64,000 nucleotides of DNA, from NCBI GenBank assembly GCA_003290465.1, contig CP030759.1, positions 2,046,001-2,110,000 on the forward strand. The letters are read 5' to 3'. Source of the stretch: Candidatus Sumerlaea chitinivorans (GTDB taxonomy: Bacteria > Sumerlaeota > Sumerlaeia > Sumerlaeales > Sumerlaeaceae). Numbering within the stretch: the first letter of the stretch is position 1; every line of letters starts with the position of its first letter. Shown piece after piece: positions 1 to 7,511 of the stretch. The position numbers were made by a program, and so were the translations under genes. The notes below the pieces were generated by a model. It saw nothing but the letters and a program-made list of their open reading frames with translations. It did not search any database and was not told the DNA's origin.

Positions 1-759
1 GTAGCTTCGCCAGTCAATCCAGACATTGCGCTCCACCAGATCGCGGTGGCGCAAGAACGTAGCCGTTGATCCAACGCCGTAAAGAAACATCTGTCGTGCA
101 AACGATCGAATGTTGGAGCGATGACGATGAGCGGCAATTGCGCGATGGGCAAGGGCCAACTTCCCACCCGCTTTGAGGATCCGCCAGCAAAAGTCTGCGT
201 CCTCGCCCACCCGCAATGCTTCGTCGAAGTACCCCACACGCTCGAACACGGCGCGCCGCACAGCAAAATTTGCCGTAAGCAAGAAAGGTGGTTTGTAGGG
301 CAACTCCTTAAAGAAATCCTCTTGGTTCAAGATCGCCTGCCGTGCCGCAAAGGCTTCGGTGAGACTCACGGGCGCGGCTGAAACAAGGAGCCCACCGACG
401 GCCCACACCGTCCGATCGTCAAGCTCGCGCACAAGTTCTTCAAGCCACGCAGGTGCAGGCACACAGTCCGAATCAATAAACGCAAGGATTCGTGCGCGAG
501 CTGCTCGCACGCCGGCGTTGCGCGCAGCCGAGGGCCCCCGCCGTTTTTCATCCAAAACCCGCATGCATTCCCAACGCCTCGCCCACTCCGAGAGAATCTC
601 GCGCGACCCGTCGGTGGAGCCATTATCCACGACGATCAACTCCCAGCGATCGCACGGGAAGGTCTGCTGCTGTAACGCCCCTAACAACGTAGGAAGATTC
701 TCCGCCGCGTTGAGCACGGGCACCACCACGCTCACTTGGGGATTTTCGTTACGCACCAT
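1..759 (-). CDS. Family 2 glycosyltransferase (C-terminus beyond window)
   Basis: This reading frame stays open to the window edge, giving the first 253 residues; the C-terminus is missing. It is a GT-A-fold glycosyltransferase that probably adds a sugar to a polysaccharide or lipid carrier at the cytoplasmic membrane. Visible motifs are an N-terminal VSVVVPVLN strand, VVDNGSTDGS near residue 45, the metal-binding-type FIDSDC (DSD at 96-98) and a GEDADF acidic motif near 186, all typical of GT2. The ATG at 759 is the only good start, lying 12 nt after the stop of the upstream metallo-hydrolase, so the two are probably co-transcribed. Donor and acceptor cannot be read from sequence. Confidence 0.88.
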   Translation of the reverse strand, partial: MVRNENPQVSVVVPVLNAAENLPTLLGALQQQTFPCDRWELIVVDNGSTDGSREILSEWARRWECMRVLDEKRRGPSAARNAGVRAARARILAFIDSDCVPAPAWLEELVRELDDRTVWAVGGLLVSAAPVSLTEAFAARQAILNQEDFFKELPYKPPFLLTANFAVRRAVFERVGYFDEALRVGEDADFCWRILKAGGKLALAHRAIAAHRHRSNIRSFARQMFLYGVGSTATFLRHRDLVERNVWIDWRSY

Positions 760-771
760 AGACCAAACTGG

Positions 772-1821
772 TTAGTCCTCGTTGACAAGAAAGTCGAATA
801 AATCGCGCGCGCCGTTGGATGTCGATTGCGAAAAACGTCGAGTGCGCTCCTTGCTGGCACGCGATGCGCACGCTTGGCTTACCTCGCAAAGATCCACAAA
901 CCCGCAATACTCCTTGGGTCGGGTGACAAGCACCCTGGCCTGCACCTTTCGCTTGGCCAATACCTCCATAGCCGCCGAATGGGCCAAGCTTTCCGAGTTG
1001 CAATCTTCACTAAGGTGCAAAAGAACGACATAAGCCGGCGGACGAGTGGATCGTCGTAGAATCTTGTTAAGTGCCTCCGCCGCTTGCTCATTCGAGAGAT
1101 GCCCCTCATCACTCAACACTCTCTGGATTAGAGAAGGCGCGCGCCCACTCCTCCACTGCATCGCCACGTCATGATTAAATTCGAGCGCAAGCACATCGCT
1201 GTCAGCCGCAATTTCGGCCAGCCCATCGTCAAAGCGTCCAAGGTCGGCCAGATACGTCATTTTCACGGGGCGGTGCAAATTCGGATGATTGGCCCATTCG
1301 AAAATAAATCCGAAAGTGGGACAACTGTCGTGGGGCAAGACGACCGGGCGAACAGAGCAGAAGGGAGAAAGGCGGAACACACTGTCTGCTCGGTAGGATT
1401 TCAGTCGACCAGCAGTTTGGAACTTCTCAAACGCCTTCGATTGCCCACCCAGGGCCCTTTTGTGTTCCTCATGCAAGAACAGGGTGACTCCACATGTATG
1501 GAGCAAACTTGCCGTGGAATTAAAATAATGATCCTTATGCGTGTGGGTAAGAAGAGCTGCCCGCAACGCCAGCTTGCTTGGTGAGACAGCAACGTGGGAA
1601 GCCACCACACACTTGCGCGAATTCAAGGCTGTGGCTCCCTGGGAAAGCGCCAAGCCAGCCTCATGGAGCAGGCTCAGAAACGTTTTTTTGGGCACCCCAA
1701 AGTCTATGAGGTATGCAGCATTCCCTTCCTGAATAAGCGTGCAATTGCCCTTCGATCCACTGGAGAGGAAATGTACACGAATCGTGGCCCTGCAATCCGT
1801 TGAACTCGCGGCTGTCATCAT
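772..1821 (-). CDS. Metallo-beta-lactamase-fold hydrolase
   Basis: A 349-residue protein of the metallo-beta-lactamase superfamily, closest in look to the YycJ/WalJ-like phosphodiesterase group. It has the N-terminal FLSSGSKGN strand typical of that group and the zinc-binding HxHxDH motif HTHKDH at residues 93-98. Later His and Asp residues (VVLPHDS, YLADLGRFDD, ALEFNHD) match the remaining metal ligands. It is longer than the usual 260 or so residues, with insertions between the first strands and in the C-terminal part. No clear ribosome site precedes the ATG pair at 1821/1818, so the true start may be slightly internal. It lies 69 nt after leuD and 12 nt before the GT2 gene. The substrate is unknown. 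Confidence 0.8.
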   Translation of the reverse strand: MMTAASSTDCRATIRVHFLSSGSKGNCTLIQEGNAAYLIDFGVPKKTFLSLLHEAGLALSQGATALNSRKCVVASHVAVSPSKLALRAALLTHTHKDHYFNSTASLLHTCGVTLFLHEEHKRALGGQSKAFEKFQTAGRLKSYRADSVFRLSPFCSVRPVVLPHDSCPTFGFIFEWANHPNLHRPVKMTYLADLGRFDDGLAEIAADSDVLALEFNHDVAMQWRSGRAPSLIQRVLSDEGHLSNEQAAEALNKILRRSTRPPAYVVLLHLSEDCNSESLAHSAAMEVLAKRKVQARVLVTRPKEYCGFVDLCEVSQACASRASKERTRRFSQSTSNGARDLFDFLVNED

Positions 1822-1890
1822 CGTACTTGGGAGAGTTCACGCTGCCGGGAGAGTGCGTCAACCAAAAGCCAAGCGACCGCTCGTATTTCC

Positions 1891-2505
1891 TTAACGCCAG
1901 TGGTTGAAATAGGGCAAGCGCGCTGCCGTCGCCGCGATTTCCTCCATTGCTTCCATCAATTCGGCAGTGGAGTCCCAACGGCCCTCGAGGAACTGTTGAC
2001 GCGGTCCTTCCGCAAGCTGAATGGGCCATTCGCGTCCCGCGCCGGTCAGCACCATCCGCTCAAGGTCTACCGTGAATTCCGTCTCAGGATGAGCCTCATT
2101 AAGCGCCATGATCTCCTGCGCGGTCGCCTCGTCCACCGTCACGCACGGAATGCCAAGCGCAACACAGTTGCCGAAGAAGATCTCAGCAAAGCTCTCACCG
2201 ACAATTGCTTTGATACCCTTGCCCCACCGCATGACGGCCTGCGGAGCATGCTCGCGCGAGGATCCGCAACCAAAGTTCTTGTTCACGAAGAGAATCTCGG
2301 CGCCGGCGAACTCTGGACGGTCAAAGGGGTGTGTCTCGCCCTTTGCTTTCAGTTGAGCACGATCGTCCTCGAAGACGTGCTCACCGAGGCCATCAAAAGT
2401 GACGCACCGGAGGTAACGTGCTGGAATAATACGGTCCGTGTCGATGTCATTGCCGCGCACACTCACTGCACGACCTGTAATACGAATACGCTTCATGTCG
2501 TTCAT
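1891..2505 (-). CDS. leuD: 3-isopropylmalate dehydratase, small subunit
   Basis: LeuD is the swivel subunit of isopropylmalate isomerase, which with LeuC converts 2-isopropylmalate to 3-isopropylmalate in leucine synthesis. The 204-residue length fits the bacterial LeuD type. Diagnostic segments are the [15 protein letters not shown] stretch near residue 18 and [14 protein letters not shown] near 77, which line the substrate pocket. The ATG at 2503-2505 overlaps the leuC stop in an ATGA arrangement, so translation is probably coupled. A second Met four codons in (MKRIRITG) is an alternative start. Related aconitase-family pairs act in citramalate or homoaconitate routes, but leucine synthesis is the simplest reading. 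Confidence 0.96.
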   Translation of the reverse strand: MNDMKRIRITGRAVSVRGNDIDTDRIIPARYLRCVTFDGLGEHVFEDDRAQLKAKGETHPFDRPEFAGAEILFVNKNFGCGSSREHAPQAVMRWGKGIKAIVGESFAEIFFGNCVALGIPCVTVDEATAQEIMALNEAHPETEFTVDLERMVLTGAGREWPIQLAEGPRQQFLEGRWDSTAELMEAMEEIAATAARLPYFNHWR

Positions 2506-3938
2506 TTGCTTTCTCCTGCCATAGCGGGGATGCCAAAGAATTCGCGGGCGTCCACGACCTCACCGGCAAAGGCTGCGGCAGCAACCATGACCGGCGACAT
2601 GAGTAGCGTGCGCCCCACGGGTGAGCCCTGGCGCCCCTTGAAGTTACGATTCGACGAACTCGCGCATACCTCGCGCCCGCGCAGTTTGTCGGGATTCATC
2701 GCAAGGCACATCGAGCAGCCTGCGTAACGCAGCTCAAAGCCTGCCTCGGTGAGAACCTTGTCGTAGCCGCGACGGACGAGCTCGTCATACACCTGCTGAC
2801 TCCCCGGCACTGCAATTGCTCGGACGTGAGGGGCAACCTTGAAACCTCGTCCTTCAATCATCTTTACGACTTCCTCAAAATCCGAAAGGCGGCCGTTGGT
2901 GCATGAGCCGATGAAGGCTACATCAATCTTCATCCCTTTCACGGGCTGGCCGGGGCGGACCCCCATATACTCGTAGGCCTCTTCAATGAGCGAGTGTTCG
3001 CTTGCCGGGAACTGACTCTTGTCTGGCACCACTTCGCTCACCGGCACCGAGTGGCCCGGCGTGATGCCCCACGTGACCATGGGCTCAATCTCATCCGCGC
3101 GGAAATACACCACGTCGTCGTAGTCCGCATCGGGATCCGACTTGATGCTTTCCCAGAAAGCGACAGCGCGATCCCATGCTTCGGCCGGGGGGGCATAGGG
3201 TCGCCCCTTGAGATATTCATACGTCGTCTGGTCGGGGTTCACGTAGCCACAGCGTGCGCCACCTTCGATGGACATGTTGCAGACGGTCATACGCTCATCC
3301 ATCGTCATGCGCTCGAAGACCTCGCCTGCATACTCGTAAGCGAACCCCACTCCGCCTTTCACGCCGAGACGGTTGATGATGTACAGAATCACGTCCTTAG
3401 CATAGACGCCGGGCGCCAACTCGCCGTTGATCTCGATGCGGCGCACCTTCAGCTTGTCCATGGCCAACGTTTGGGTGGCGAGGACGTCGCGCACTTGGCT
3501 TGTTCCAATCCCAAAGGCAAGCGCACCGAAAGCCCCGTGGGTTGCTGTGTGCGAATCGCCACAGCAAATGGTCATCCCCGGCTGCGTGAGTCCCAGCTCT
3601 GGGCCGATAATGTGAACCACCCCCTGCTTGCCGGTCTCAGGTGAAAAGAAAGTAATTCCAAAATCGCGGGTGTTCTTTTCAATCGCGGCCAACATCTCCT
3701 CGGCGAGAGGATCCGCGAGCGGCCGCTGAAGCGTATCCGTGGGGACAATGTGGTCCACCGTGGCGAAATTCCGATGGGGGTACAACACCTTCCACCCACG
3801 CTCCCGCAGCATCGAGAACGCCTGTGGGGAGGTGACCTCGTGGATGAGCTGCAGCCCCATGAACAACTGATATTGGCCGGACGGAAGGCGGCGGACTGTG
3901 TGAAGATCAAACACTTTATTGTAGAGATTCGTTCCCAT
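2502..3938 (-). CDS. leuC: 3-isopropylmalate dehydratase, large subunit
   Basis: LeuC is the [4Fe-4S] catalytic subunit of isopropylmalate isomerase in leucine biosynthesis and acts with LeuD. The 478-residue length matches the long E. coli-type LeuC rather than the shorter archaeal type. The three cluster-binding cysteines are visible at about 346 (FIGSCTNGR), 408 and 411 ([13 protein letters not shown]). The segments [14 protein letters not shown] near 125 and [13 protein letters not shown] near the C-terminus are aconitase-family signatures. It begins 3 nt after the upstream MarR-type gene stops, has AAGAAAGG upstream of its ATG, and overlaps leuD by 4 nt. The spacing indicates one transcript of regulator, leuC and leuD. 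Confidence 0.97.
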   Translation of the reverse strand: MGTNLYNKVFDLHTVRRLPSGQYQLFMGLQLIHEVTSPQAFSMLRERGWKVLYPHRNFATVDHIVPTDTLQRPLADPLAEEMLAAIEKNTRDFGITFFSPETGKQGVVHIIGPELGLTQPGMTICCGDSHTATHGAFGALAFGIGTSQVRDVLATQTLAMDKLKVRRIEINGELAPGVYAKDVILYIINRLGVKGGVGFAYEYAGEVFERMTMDERMTVCNMSIEGGARCGYVNPDQTTYEYLKGRPYAPPAEAWDRAVAFWESIKSDPDADYDDVVYFRADEIEPMVTWGITPGHSVPVSEVVPDKSQFPASEHSLIEEAYEYMGVRPGQPVKGMKIDVAFIGSCTNGRLSDFEEVVKMIEGRGFKVAPHVRAIAVPGSQQVYDELVRRGYDKVLTEAGFELRYAGCSMCLAMNPDKLRGREVCASSSNRNFKGRQGSPVGRTLLMSPVMVAAAAFAGEVVDAREFFGIPAMAGESK

Positions 3939-3941
3939 GGT

Positions 3942-4472
3942 TTATGCCTTTCTTGAACGAAGCGCATGGCCATTCGGCGCCGCGCGTCGGGCGTTGGTGA
4001 GTCGCTCCGCCTGCATTTCCTGAGCAGAGTATGCTTCGAGGCGGCGAGCCAGCTCGCCACTGAATTCAGAAAACTGTTTCAGCTGGCCCGGTGGCAGATC
4101 TTGCCACACCGCCCGAATTGCACGTTGCCGAGCCCGATTTAACCTTGCAAGCAACGCTCGCCCCGTGGGCGTCAGGCGATAGCTTCGCTGACGCCCATCG
4201 TGCGCGGAAACCTCAACGGCGATGGCCCCTTTGTCAAGCAACTGACGAATGGTTTTCGAGACGGCTGCGGGAGAACACTGTCGTTCGCGGGCGAAAAGCG
4301 ACGGCATGAACCCCTCGCCCCCAATCTCCTGCAACACTCGCCATTGCTCGACGGTTAGACCGACAGAGCGCGCTAAGCGCTCGCGGCGCTCAATAAAAAG
4401 CTCCGCCAACCGCTGAAGCGCAGCAATGGCTTCGAGGACTTCCGGCTTGGGCATTTCACTCATTGCTTGCAT
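3942..4472 (-). CDS. MarR-family transcriptional regulator
   Basis: A 176-residue winged-helix regulator of the MarR family, first gene of the leuCD transcript. The fold shows as an N-terminal dimerisation helix, then LTVEQWRVLQEI, the recognition region CSPAAVSKTIRQLLDKGAI and a wing with HDGRQRSYRLTPTGRALL, the classic MarR DGR...LT pattern. The first ATG at 4472 sits next to a perfect palindrome, so MSEMP at 4463 is an alternative start that would leave room for the site upstream. Control of leucine genes by a MarR-type protein is not the textbook arrangement, and the ligand is unknown. Self-regulation through the palindrome is inferred from position. Confidence 0.88.
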   Translation of the reverse strand: MQAMSEMPKPEVLEAIAALQRLAELFIERRERLARSVGLTVEQWRVLQEIGGEGFMPSLFARERQCSPAAVSKTIRQLLDKGAIAVEVSAHDGRQRSYRLTPTGRALLARLNRARQRAIRAVWQDLPPGQLKQFSEFSGELARRLEAYSAQEMQAERLTNARRAAPNGHALRSRKA

Positions 4473-4473
4473 T

Positions 4474-4489
4474 GTTAACCGTGGTTAAC
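4474..4489. promoter_or_regulatory. Palindromic operator candidate for the MarR-type regulator
   Basis: A perfect inverted repeat, GTTAACC-GT-GGTTAAC, lies one base upstream of the first start codon of the MarR-type gene and thus at the head of the marR-leuCD unit. The size, symmetry and position fit a MarR dimer site that would block transcription or translation start. No clear -35/-10 pair was identified around it. Confidence 0.6.
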
Positions 4490-4665
4490 TATTGCAAAAC
4501 GACAACTATATTCACGCATTGCTTTTCGCGGATGACACGCCGGACCGAGGAGATCACATCCTTGTTCAAGAAAAACGAGTCGCACAACCGTACTACACAT
4601 GAAAAAATAAGTCTCCACCGCACAGCTGGAATGCTGTGGACTTCGCTTGTGCTTCTTAAAGACAC

Positions 4666-6093
4666 TTAAAATTTCACTACATATTGAACGTAAAAGAAGT
4701 TGGCACTATCACTCCGGCCATGCTTGCGAGGAAAATTGCCTGCGAAGAAGTGGGAATACCCGCCCTCCAATTCCACGCGCTTCGAAAGCTTATACTTCGC
4801 CATTAGGCTTAGCTCGTCCCCGAGGTCGCGACCGCTTTGCCCGGTCTTGTCGCGTAAGGAACCCGGGCCATTGTACCATGTATCCGTGCGTGAATCGAGC
4901 CAGTAATGATGCACCTCCGCCTGCAATTTCAGCTTGTCCGTTGGCTCCACACTGAAAATCAGTGCCAGCTCGCGCAGGTTCTGCAGTCGTACAAAGTCAA
5001 TGATGCCATACGGGGTGTGGTTTGTACCAAACAGCGGGCTAAAACTGTTGTTCTCGCCGTCGCCGAATTTGCGGTCGCCGCTGGCCAGATTCCCCTCCAG
5101 CTTCAGCATCGGTTTCCACGGCTTTTCCCATTTGTAGTTGATATCAGCATGCAGCATGTAGGCCCGCAAATCGTCCTCGGCGATGTTTCCGAACTGATAC
5201 GCAGCCTCAAGGCCATAGCCAAGCGTACCAACACCGGGATGTTTCGCGAGCGGGCCACGCCAACGCGTCCCCACCGTGTATCGGCTTGAGGTGCCATACT
5301 CACCATTTTCACCTTTTATTGCGGAAGGGAATGTGCGGAAAGCATTTCGATCACTATAGCCAAGCGCATAGAGATCGAACTCGTGGGGTTTGAGGGTGTA
5401 GAAGGTGCCATAGAAACCATACAGCCAAGTATGATTGAGAGGATGTGGTTCGTCGGTGGTCAGCGCGGGTTTGTGGCGACGCTGATAAATATCTGGCTGG
5501 AGAACTAAGAAGCTAAGATCCATGCGATCGTCTTTGTAGCGCAACCGTGCTCCATCGAAAAGTTTCAGCAGGTTCGACCACGAGCCGTACTCGACCAAAC
5601 GCTCTTCTCCGAGGGAGACGGCTTGCCGGCCGATTCGCAAACTCCACGGGGAGTTCTCCCGCACTCGCGCCTCGAGATAAAGCTGGTGTAGATGCCAATA
5701 CGCTTCCTGCATGAGTTCGGTACGTGCACCGACTTGCCGCGCATCTGCCACTTCCAAGTAGACCCGCCACAGCTTCTGGTAGCTCAGGTCAAAATTCACG
5801 CGGGTCCGCACAAAGCCGAGATCGTCGTTATCGCCGACTTTGTTGTTAAGATCGTAATTCTTGCGCACTTCAAAACGCGCCCGCTGATCGCCACCCACCT
5901 GAAGCTTCCACTCATTGTTTTTTCCCCACACCAGGGGAGGGAGCAGGCGATCCTGACTTGTTGAACCAGTGGTTGGCTTATCAGCTTTCTTAGCACTTCC
6001 TGACGAGTCCGCAGCAACGGTAGAACCCAACAAAGCGATGGACAATAGCACCACCCCAACTACGCGACTAAGGCTTCTCGAACAGTAGTCCAT
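4666..6093 (-). CDS. Outer-membrane alginate-export-type beta-barrel protein
   Basis: A 475-residue exported protein resembling the alginate export family (AlgE-like porins). It has a signal peptide (hydrophobic stretch about residues 10-27, probable cleavage near TVA-AD), then a charged linker and alternating amphipathic strands rich in Tyr, Arg and Asp, such as WRVYLEVADARQVGAR and LRIGRQAVSLGEERLVE. It ends in VVKF, the terminal aromatic expected of barrel proteins for outer-membrane assembly. An AGGAGA site precedes the ATG. It is flanked upstream by a terminator, so it appears to have its own promoter. The substrate is unknown; passage of an anionic or neutral polysaccharide or oligosaccharide is inference from family. 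Confidence 0.82.
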   Translation of the reverse strand: MDYCSRSLSRVVGVVLLSIALLGSTVAADSSGSAKKADKPTTGSTSQDRLLPPLVWGKNNEWKLQVGGDQRARFEVRKNYDLNNKVGDNDDLGFVRTRVNFDLSYQKLWRVYLEVADARQVGARTELMQEAYWHLHQLYLEARVRENSPWSLRIGRQAVSLGEERLVEYGSWSNLLKLFDGARLRYKDDRMDLSFLVLQPDIYQRRHKPALTTDEPHPLNHTWLYGFYGTFYTLKPHEFDLYALGYSDRNAFRTFPSAIKGENGEYGTSSRYTVGTRWRGPLAKHPGVGTLGYGLEAAYQFGNIAEDDLRAYMLHADINYKWEKPWKPMLKLEGNLASGDRKFGDGENNSFSPLFGTNHTPYGIIDFVRLQNLRELALIFSVEPTDKLKLQAEVHHYWLDSRTDTWYNGPGSLRDKTGQSGRDLGDELSLMAKYKLSKRVELEGGYSHFFAGNFPRKHGRSDSANFFYVQYVVKF

Positions 6094-6209
6094 GACGTTA
6101 GTCTCCTGACTACCAACTCAAAACGTTACGACAACAGCCACTCGGCCTCCCGGCAGAAATGGGAATGACGTAATCGTCTTCATTTCAGGCCGGTCAACTG
6201 CGAATTCGC

Positions 6210-6238
6210 AAAAAAAATAATGGGCTCCTTCTGGAGCC
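6210..6238 (-). terminator. Rho-independent terminator of the glycosyltransferase operon
   Basis: On the minus strand a 6-bp GC-rich stem (GGCTCC / GGAGCC, loop AGAA) is followed closely by a T-rich run. It begins 30 bases after the stop codon of the glycosyltransferase gene ending at 6268 and separates it from the porin gene. Confidence 0.75.
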
Positions 6239-6267
6239 GATTCAGTGACATACCTGTGACTTGTGAC

Positions 6268-7494
6268 TCAGAACTCCATCGGGAGTTCCGCCGGCCGTCC
6301 TTGGAGACAGGCTGTGCGCGCCAAGTCGTAGGCCTCGTTGTACTGCCGCGCCACGACCTCCCACGAGACGACTTCATCGAGGTAGCGTCGCAGATTCTCA
6401 CCCAACTGTATGCGCAATTGTTCGTCCGTCGCAAGACGAATCACGTGATCACGCAGCATTTGTTTTGTGGTGAAGAGCAGTCCACCGCCACTCTCGAGGG
6501 TTTGCGCCGTGAGCCCCTCCATGGGGGCGGTCGTAATGAACGGCTTATTCAGCGCAATGATCCGGGCAAGGGTGCCGGACTGCGTTTCATCCGTTGAGGG
6601 CAGCACAATGAAATCACAAACCGCCATGAGCTTGTAGTACTCGTCGCCCCGTGGGATGAACTCATGGTAATGCGCGATGCCTTTGTCCGCTAAGATGCGG
6701 ATTCCAACTTTCCATTCTTCATAGTCGGCCCGGTGCGCGGGATCGCGCATCGCACCGGCCGCAAGGAGATCCCAGTCCTCTCCCGTGCGGCGCTGGATCT
6801 CTTCGTGAATCTCTTCCCACATGGAGATGAGAATATCCCAGCGCTTATTGCTTTGGATCCACCCAATCATTCCAACGACGTGGTCCGCAAGCCCCGCAGC
6901 ATCCAACCCGAACTCGCGCCGTAACGCAGGCACCTCGTGGATGCCCCACCGTTTATCAGGCCGTGCGCCGTGTGGCACCACCATGATATTGCGTGGCGTA
7001 CGCCAGCCCCGCCCACGGAACGTCCAGTCGAGACGCCATTTCTGGTAATGACATTTGAAGAGCACCACGTGGGCACGCCGGCACATCTTATAAATAAAAT
7101 CGGCCTCGAAATCGCGAAGTCGCCCGTGAACCGTGTGAGGCTCGACAACCGTCGGATAGTCCCGCAGCGCAAGAAGCAGATCGAGGAACCCTTCGTTCCC
7201 GTCGCCCACACCGCGGTCATCGTAATGTTCGTAGAGCCCGTACTCGTGCTCGATATGCACGACGTACGGATCCAGTTTGCAAATGAACTCCGCCGTCGTC
7301 TTCCACCAGTCCTCACGCCGCAGGTCCATAATCGGATAAACACCTTCTCCTCCGCCGTCGGTATGCGAAACGACGACGACCTCGCGATCGGGGTTTGCTT
7401 TTTGAATGAACTCCCGAGCTTCTTCGGTGAAAGTGGCAATGCCGCATAGCCGCGGCGGATAAGAGCTGACCAGTACAATCGGATTGCCTGCCAT
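6268..7494 (-). CDS. GT-B glycosyltransferase (GT4-like)
   Basis: A 408-residue GT-B-fold glycosyltransferase. The N-terminal LVSSYPPRLCGIATFT motif is shared with its upstream neighbour (PRQCGIATFT), so the two are related and probably act in one pathway. The region HIEHEYGLYEH near residue 95 and the C-terminal LPSTDETQSGTLARIIALN, which takes the place of the usual GT4 E-x7-E nucleotide-sugar motif, support the call. A strong AGGAGG lies 7 nt before the ATG, only 17 nt after the neighbour's stop. It acts in the cytoplasm, probably on a glycan precursor or storage glycoside. Sugar donor and product are unknown. Confidence 0.85.
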   Translation of the reverse strand: MAGNPIVLVSSYPPRLCGIATFTEEAREFIQKANPDREVVVVSHTDGGGEGVYPIMDLRREDWWKTTAEFICKLDPYVVHIEHEYGLYEHYDDRGVGDGNEGFLDLLLALRDYPTVVEPHTVHGRLRDFEADFIYKMCRRAHVVLFKCHYQKWRLDWTFRGRGWRTPRNIMVVPHGARPDKRWGIHEVPALRREFGLDAAGLADHVVGMIGWIQSNKRWDILISMWEEIHEEIQRRTGEDWDLLAAGAMRDPAHRADYEEWKVGIRILADKGIAHYHEFIPRGDEYYKLMAVCDFIVLPSTDETQSGTLARIIALNKPFITTAPMEGLTAQTLESGGGLLFTTKQMLRDHVIRLATDEQLRIQLGENLRRYLDEVVSWEVVARQYNEAYDLARTACLQGRPAELPMEF

Positions 7495-7511
7495 ACCAGA
7501 ACCTCCTCACG

